Below, piece after piece: positions 60,976-64,000 of a stretch of 64,000 nucleotides of DNA (the stretch's first letter is position 1; each line of letters begins with the position of its first letter). This DNA comes from Sympetrum striolatum (Eukaryota; Arthropoda; Insecta; Odonata; Libellulidae). The stretch covers positions 6,252,752 through 6,316,751 of the forward strand of contig OX388341.1 in the NCBI GenBank assembly GCA_947579665.1. Direction: 5' to 3'. Both the position numbers and the translations under genes were made by a program. The notes under the pieces were generated by a model, which had not been told where the DNA came from, ran no database searches, and worked only from the letters and a program-made list of their open reading frames with translations.

Positions 60976-62052
60976 ATTTTGTACGGCTATCGGGCGTGAC
61001 CCTGGGGCGATGGGGTTACTGGTTCAAATGCCTGAACTGGTAGTGACGATGTCACTACCAGTACCAGTCATGGACCAACGCAATATACTAAAAATGTCTA
61101 CATAAAATAACCAGGACGATAAACAACAGAAGACATGTGGCGCCACCATAGCAACGTTCTCAACTTTGTTAATTTTTTTAGGGCTGTACGAGTTCTCGAT
61201 GAAAAACCAAGTGTACTTTTCTAAGAGGTTTGAAACATGCTCTTTCAAATGAAAATAATTTACGAGAGTATCGAAAAGGTCTTTCTTTTCTAAGAGCGGA
61301 CAGAAAATAACCTATTTTTCTCGTTTTTACAAATGTCATCCTCATAGTTGTCCCTGTTTCTAGGGCCTTATATGCTCGAGATGAAAAACTAGATATACTT
61401 TTTTAGAGGGTTGAAATCATTCTCTATTTAATAAAAAATTTTCAAAAGAAATTCCAGAGGGTCTTTTTTTGTAAAAGCGGGGTAAAAATAGCCTATTTTT
61501 GGCTTTTTTACAAAAACTGTCAAATGTTGGCTCAATTTTTAAAATAATGGAAAGTACTAGGATAATGAAATTTTATATGTATAAACTATGTATTGATATG
61601 TTATCATGCGTAAGGTTTCACGTAGATTATATCATTTCTTCTTGAAATATAAAAAGCCAAAGTTTTAATTTTTTTTCGATCCGCAATTTTTTGGGCCAAT
61701 TTTGCACAGAATTTTCTGCAAGGAGGTCGCTCTTACAGTTATTATTATTATTTTGTTTAATAGAGCGCAAAAAGTTGTTCAAGATAGCTAAAGATTGTTT
61801 ACTTCATAAAACAATTCTCTGAGATACTATGCCTCAAAGTTACTGAAAACGCACAGTCATATTGAAGAAGGCAGCGACACGGGGTCAAATAAACTGCTAT
61901 ATCTCAGCAAGTATACCATCAGCGAAAGTAAAACTTTACAAATGTTCATAAGAGATATGTGTAAATGTTCATACAAAATTTCATCGAAATCCGTGATGGT
62001 CGAGCGGGGCACTTCTCTGAAATCAGACCACTTGGAATGGAATGACCCTATA
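60975..62052 (-). repeat. Right arm of the palindrome
   Basis: 1078 bp, inverted copy of 58909-59977. Differences are a few substitutions and about 15 extra bases near 62010-62030 (CTTCTCTGAAATCAGA where the left arm has GTGGTC-type sequence). Confidence 0.95.
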
Positions 62053-62805
62053 ACAAACATATCCAGTTTTCCTAGAACATCAACTCTCAACTGTTGAATC
62101 TCTTTTGGTTTTATTTTCACAGGAAGAACACAAGAGTTCAAATATTTTCAAAATAGGTATTTTTGTATAATGAAATATGTATGATCTTTATGAAGAGGGA
62201 CTCTGTATTACTGCAAATATTCTTATTGCATATACACCTCATTTCTATTCCTTTTCTATCATTCTCTATATTTCATATATGTACCAGTTGCACATTTATC
62301 ACATATAAATAACAGGCTTCCATAAGTCCTAACTCCTCTGCAATCATTAAAGCTTCCTACTCAACCCTTACTTTCCAATTCAATATTTTAATACCTGTTA
62401 ATTTCCAAAAGGGTTATACATTATTCCCTCTAAAAGGTGGTACTTTTTCTCATTTATGTATAATCAGAAAACCATGACAATGGAAGAATAAGTAATATTA
62501 TTACATCCTATAACTTAGACAGTTACTTTTCACAAAAGTAGAGAATATGGTAAAAGAAAACATATTAATTACAATTGAATTCATTTATTTAATTCCTATG
62601 GGATGAATCCACGTACATTAATATTAACACAAAAGATAATTTATATCATCATATATGTGTATATAACAAAAGTAGTATCATAAAAGATAACATTATAGAG
62701 TGAGGAAAAAGATCTATAAAAGAACAATAATCTATAAAATACAATAATCTATAAATCTATAAAAATATATATAAAAATATCAATAATAATGGAATTAAAA
62801 AGCAT
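62053..62805. other. Intergenic, nothing recognised
   Basis: AT-rich. The first 90 bases continue an open stretch out of the palindrome arm but show no family resemblance. Confidence 0.5.
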
Positions 62806-62808
62806 TTA

Positions 62809-63997
62809 TTCTTTCAGCATATTACAAAATACATCACCAACATTGTGACAATCATCAGGGTATGCTTTCTTTGTTCCAATTATTGCTAAAACAGAATCTG
62901 GCAAAACAAAATCTTTGCAGCATTTCCCATGACGCTGCAGTCCATACCGGACAGTCATTACGGAATTAATCATTTTAATTCCAGGACGATTTTTTGCTTT
63001 GTTTTTTATTATGTTGAGTTGGCTGAATATTCTTTCCACCTCAGCGTTGGACCATGGTAAGATAAGTAGCCTCAATGCTACTTCTGATATTTCTTAAAGG
63101 GATTTTCTCCAGTACAGTCTTTGAAGGAATGAACTTCTTTCCAAAACATAACAGTGTCCCGCTTCTCTGACCAGCCAACTAGATTTATTTTGTTGTACTG
63201 TTGTACAATTAATTCTATGACATTTGCTGGAATTTTTATTTCTTCTAAAATTGGTGTTATTGGTTCTTTAACAGCTCTAAGTATATTGACCACAGAATAT
63301 AAGCATATTTTTTCTAAAGTTTTGATGTTTTCAGGCAATCTTTGTTTCAGCTGAATGAATAATTGAAATAAAAATGGTCTGCACCTTTCTCTCAATGCCT
63401 GTTCTTCTGATGTTGTGATTTGATTTGCTCGTTGTAGTTCTTGCACTTTATTTTCAAATCTATACCCTAAGTATGGATTAGGATCAAAAAACCTTTGATC
63501 TCACTAGTTAAGGGATCTAATCTGCATGATGGTAATATCAATTTTTTTCCAGTGGAGTTAATTAGTAAAGTTAAGTCTTTCGGCAATTTAATTGGGTCAG
63601 CATTCCTAGCTTCATAAGATTTATTCACCTGTTGAATTTCTGATAAAATAGGACTTAGGAATAGCATATAGGCTAAATTGGTTTCATCAGAATACATTGA
63701 ATTTATTAGTTCTGCTGTGTAACATTTTTCAGAAGAACATGCTAACTAAAAGTGGAGTTTAAGTTCCTCATATTGTTCAATTATTCTTGTTACAGCAACT
63801 TCAATTGACAACCAGCAAGTTTTACATGATTTAACAATATTTTTTGGATCACATCCATTGTTGATTGTATTGTAAAGTACTTTATATTTGCCTTGCCTGA
63901 GGGGGGAGTTACTGAACCAGTTGTACGTTTCAGATATTAAAAATTCTAAGTTTCTTGGTAATGTTATCATTGACGCTTGGGATACTGCTAGTTGCAA
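62809..63997 (-). pseudogene. hAT/ZBED-like transposase, partial, runs off the right edge
   Basis: Minus-strand coding of about 395 codons with three lesions. Blocks: LEFLISETYNWFSNSPLRQG, CWLSIEVAVTRIIEQYEELK (position of the R-W-L-S motif, here C-W-L-S), a nonsense TAG at about 63743-63745, LTLLINSTGKKLILPSCRLD, a frameshift in the A-run near 63486-63491, FDPNPYLGYRFENKVQELQR, another one-base shift near 63090, and the C-terminal dimerisation domain LILPWSNAEVERIFSQLNII. This is the C-terminal two thirds of a hAT-superfamily protein; related ZBED/ZMYM-type proteins have been domesticated. The few lesions, two of them single-base in A-runs, mean it may be a young pseudogene or an intact gene with sequence errors. 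Confidence 0.82.
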
Positions 63998-64000
63998 TGA

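Overview
This is eukaryotic, AT-rich nuclear DNA. It has split genes with GT/AG introns, non-LTR retrotransposons with RNase H, Penelope-like, hAT and Tigger relics, and a very large complex repeat array. The one intact host gene and the mix of mobile elements suggest an arthropod, probably an insect. I cannot name the species from the sequence alone.

Layout. Positions 1-1260 are an old, diverged piece of the repeat family that dominates the window. Positions 1635-4406 hold the only complete host gene I can defend: a three-exon SPOUT1/C9orf114-type RNA methyltransferase of 368 residues. Positions 4880-6260 are another diverged repeat copy. From 7520 to 22000 lies a graveyard of mobile elements: a small TA-flanked MITE, a 5'-truncated Jockey/CR1-like LINE, a broken YqaJ-type exonuclease fragment, a Penelope-like element with inverted flanks, a 2-kb AT-rich element with palindromic inverted ends, an RNase-H LINE on the minus strand, the 3' end of another LINE, and a hAT transposase relic split by an insertion. 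A fragment resembling a GH47 alpha-mannosidase exon sits at about 15019.

Positions 23029-57000 (34 kb) are an array of 30 repeat units, 18 on the plus and 12 on the minus strand. Most are 1069-1106 bp. Each is itself built of six diverged but clearly homologous monomers of about 145-175 bp, and nearly every monomer carries one copy of GGTTCGANNCC (read as GGNNTCGAACC in plus units). That 11-mer is the consensus of the RNA polymerase III B box and tRNA T-arm. Units begin with a TTGCA/TGCAA hairpin next to TACGAG and end at GTATCC. They are separated by (TA)n/(CTAT)n tracts and a recurrent spacer, GAATGAATCCGGAGAAGC, that often forms perfect inverted pairs. Local subfamilies, a near-identical 1156-bp tandem pair, chimeric units, a nine-monomer unit, a four-monomer unit and a deleted two-monomer unit show ongoing homogenisation, duplication and inversion. 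I regard this as the most interesting feature of the window.

The array ends abruptly at about 57000 against a 5'-truncated Tigger transposase, whose 3' terminal repeat and TA duplication are intact at 58091. Positions 58909-62052 form a long palindrome with 1.07-kb arms, one of which is interrupted by a 326-bp insertion. The right edge (62809-64000, minus strand) is a hAT/ZBED-like transposase with only three visible lesions. It runs out of the window.

No genes appear to work together as a pathway. Apart from the methyltransferase, everything recognisable is mobile or satellite DNA. Short ORFs inside the array are by-products of sequence similarity and are not annotated as genes.
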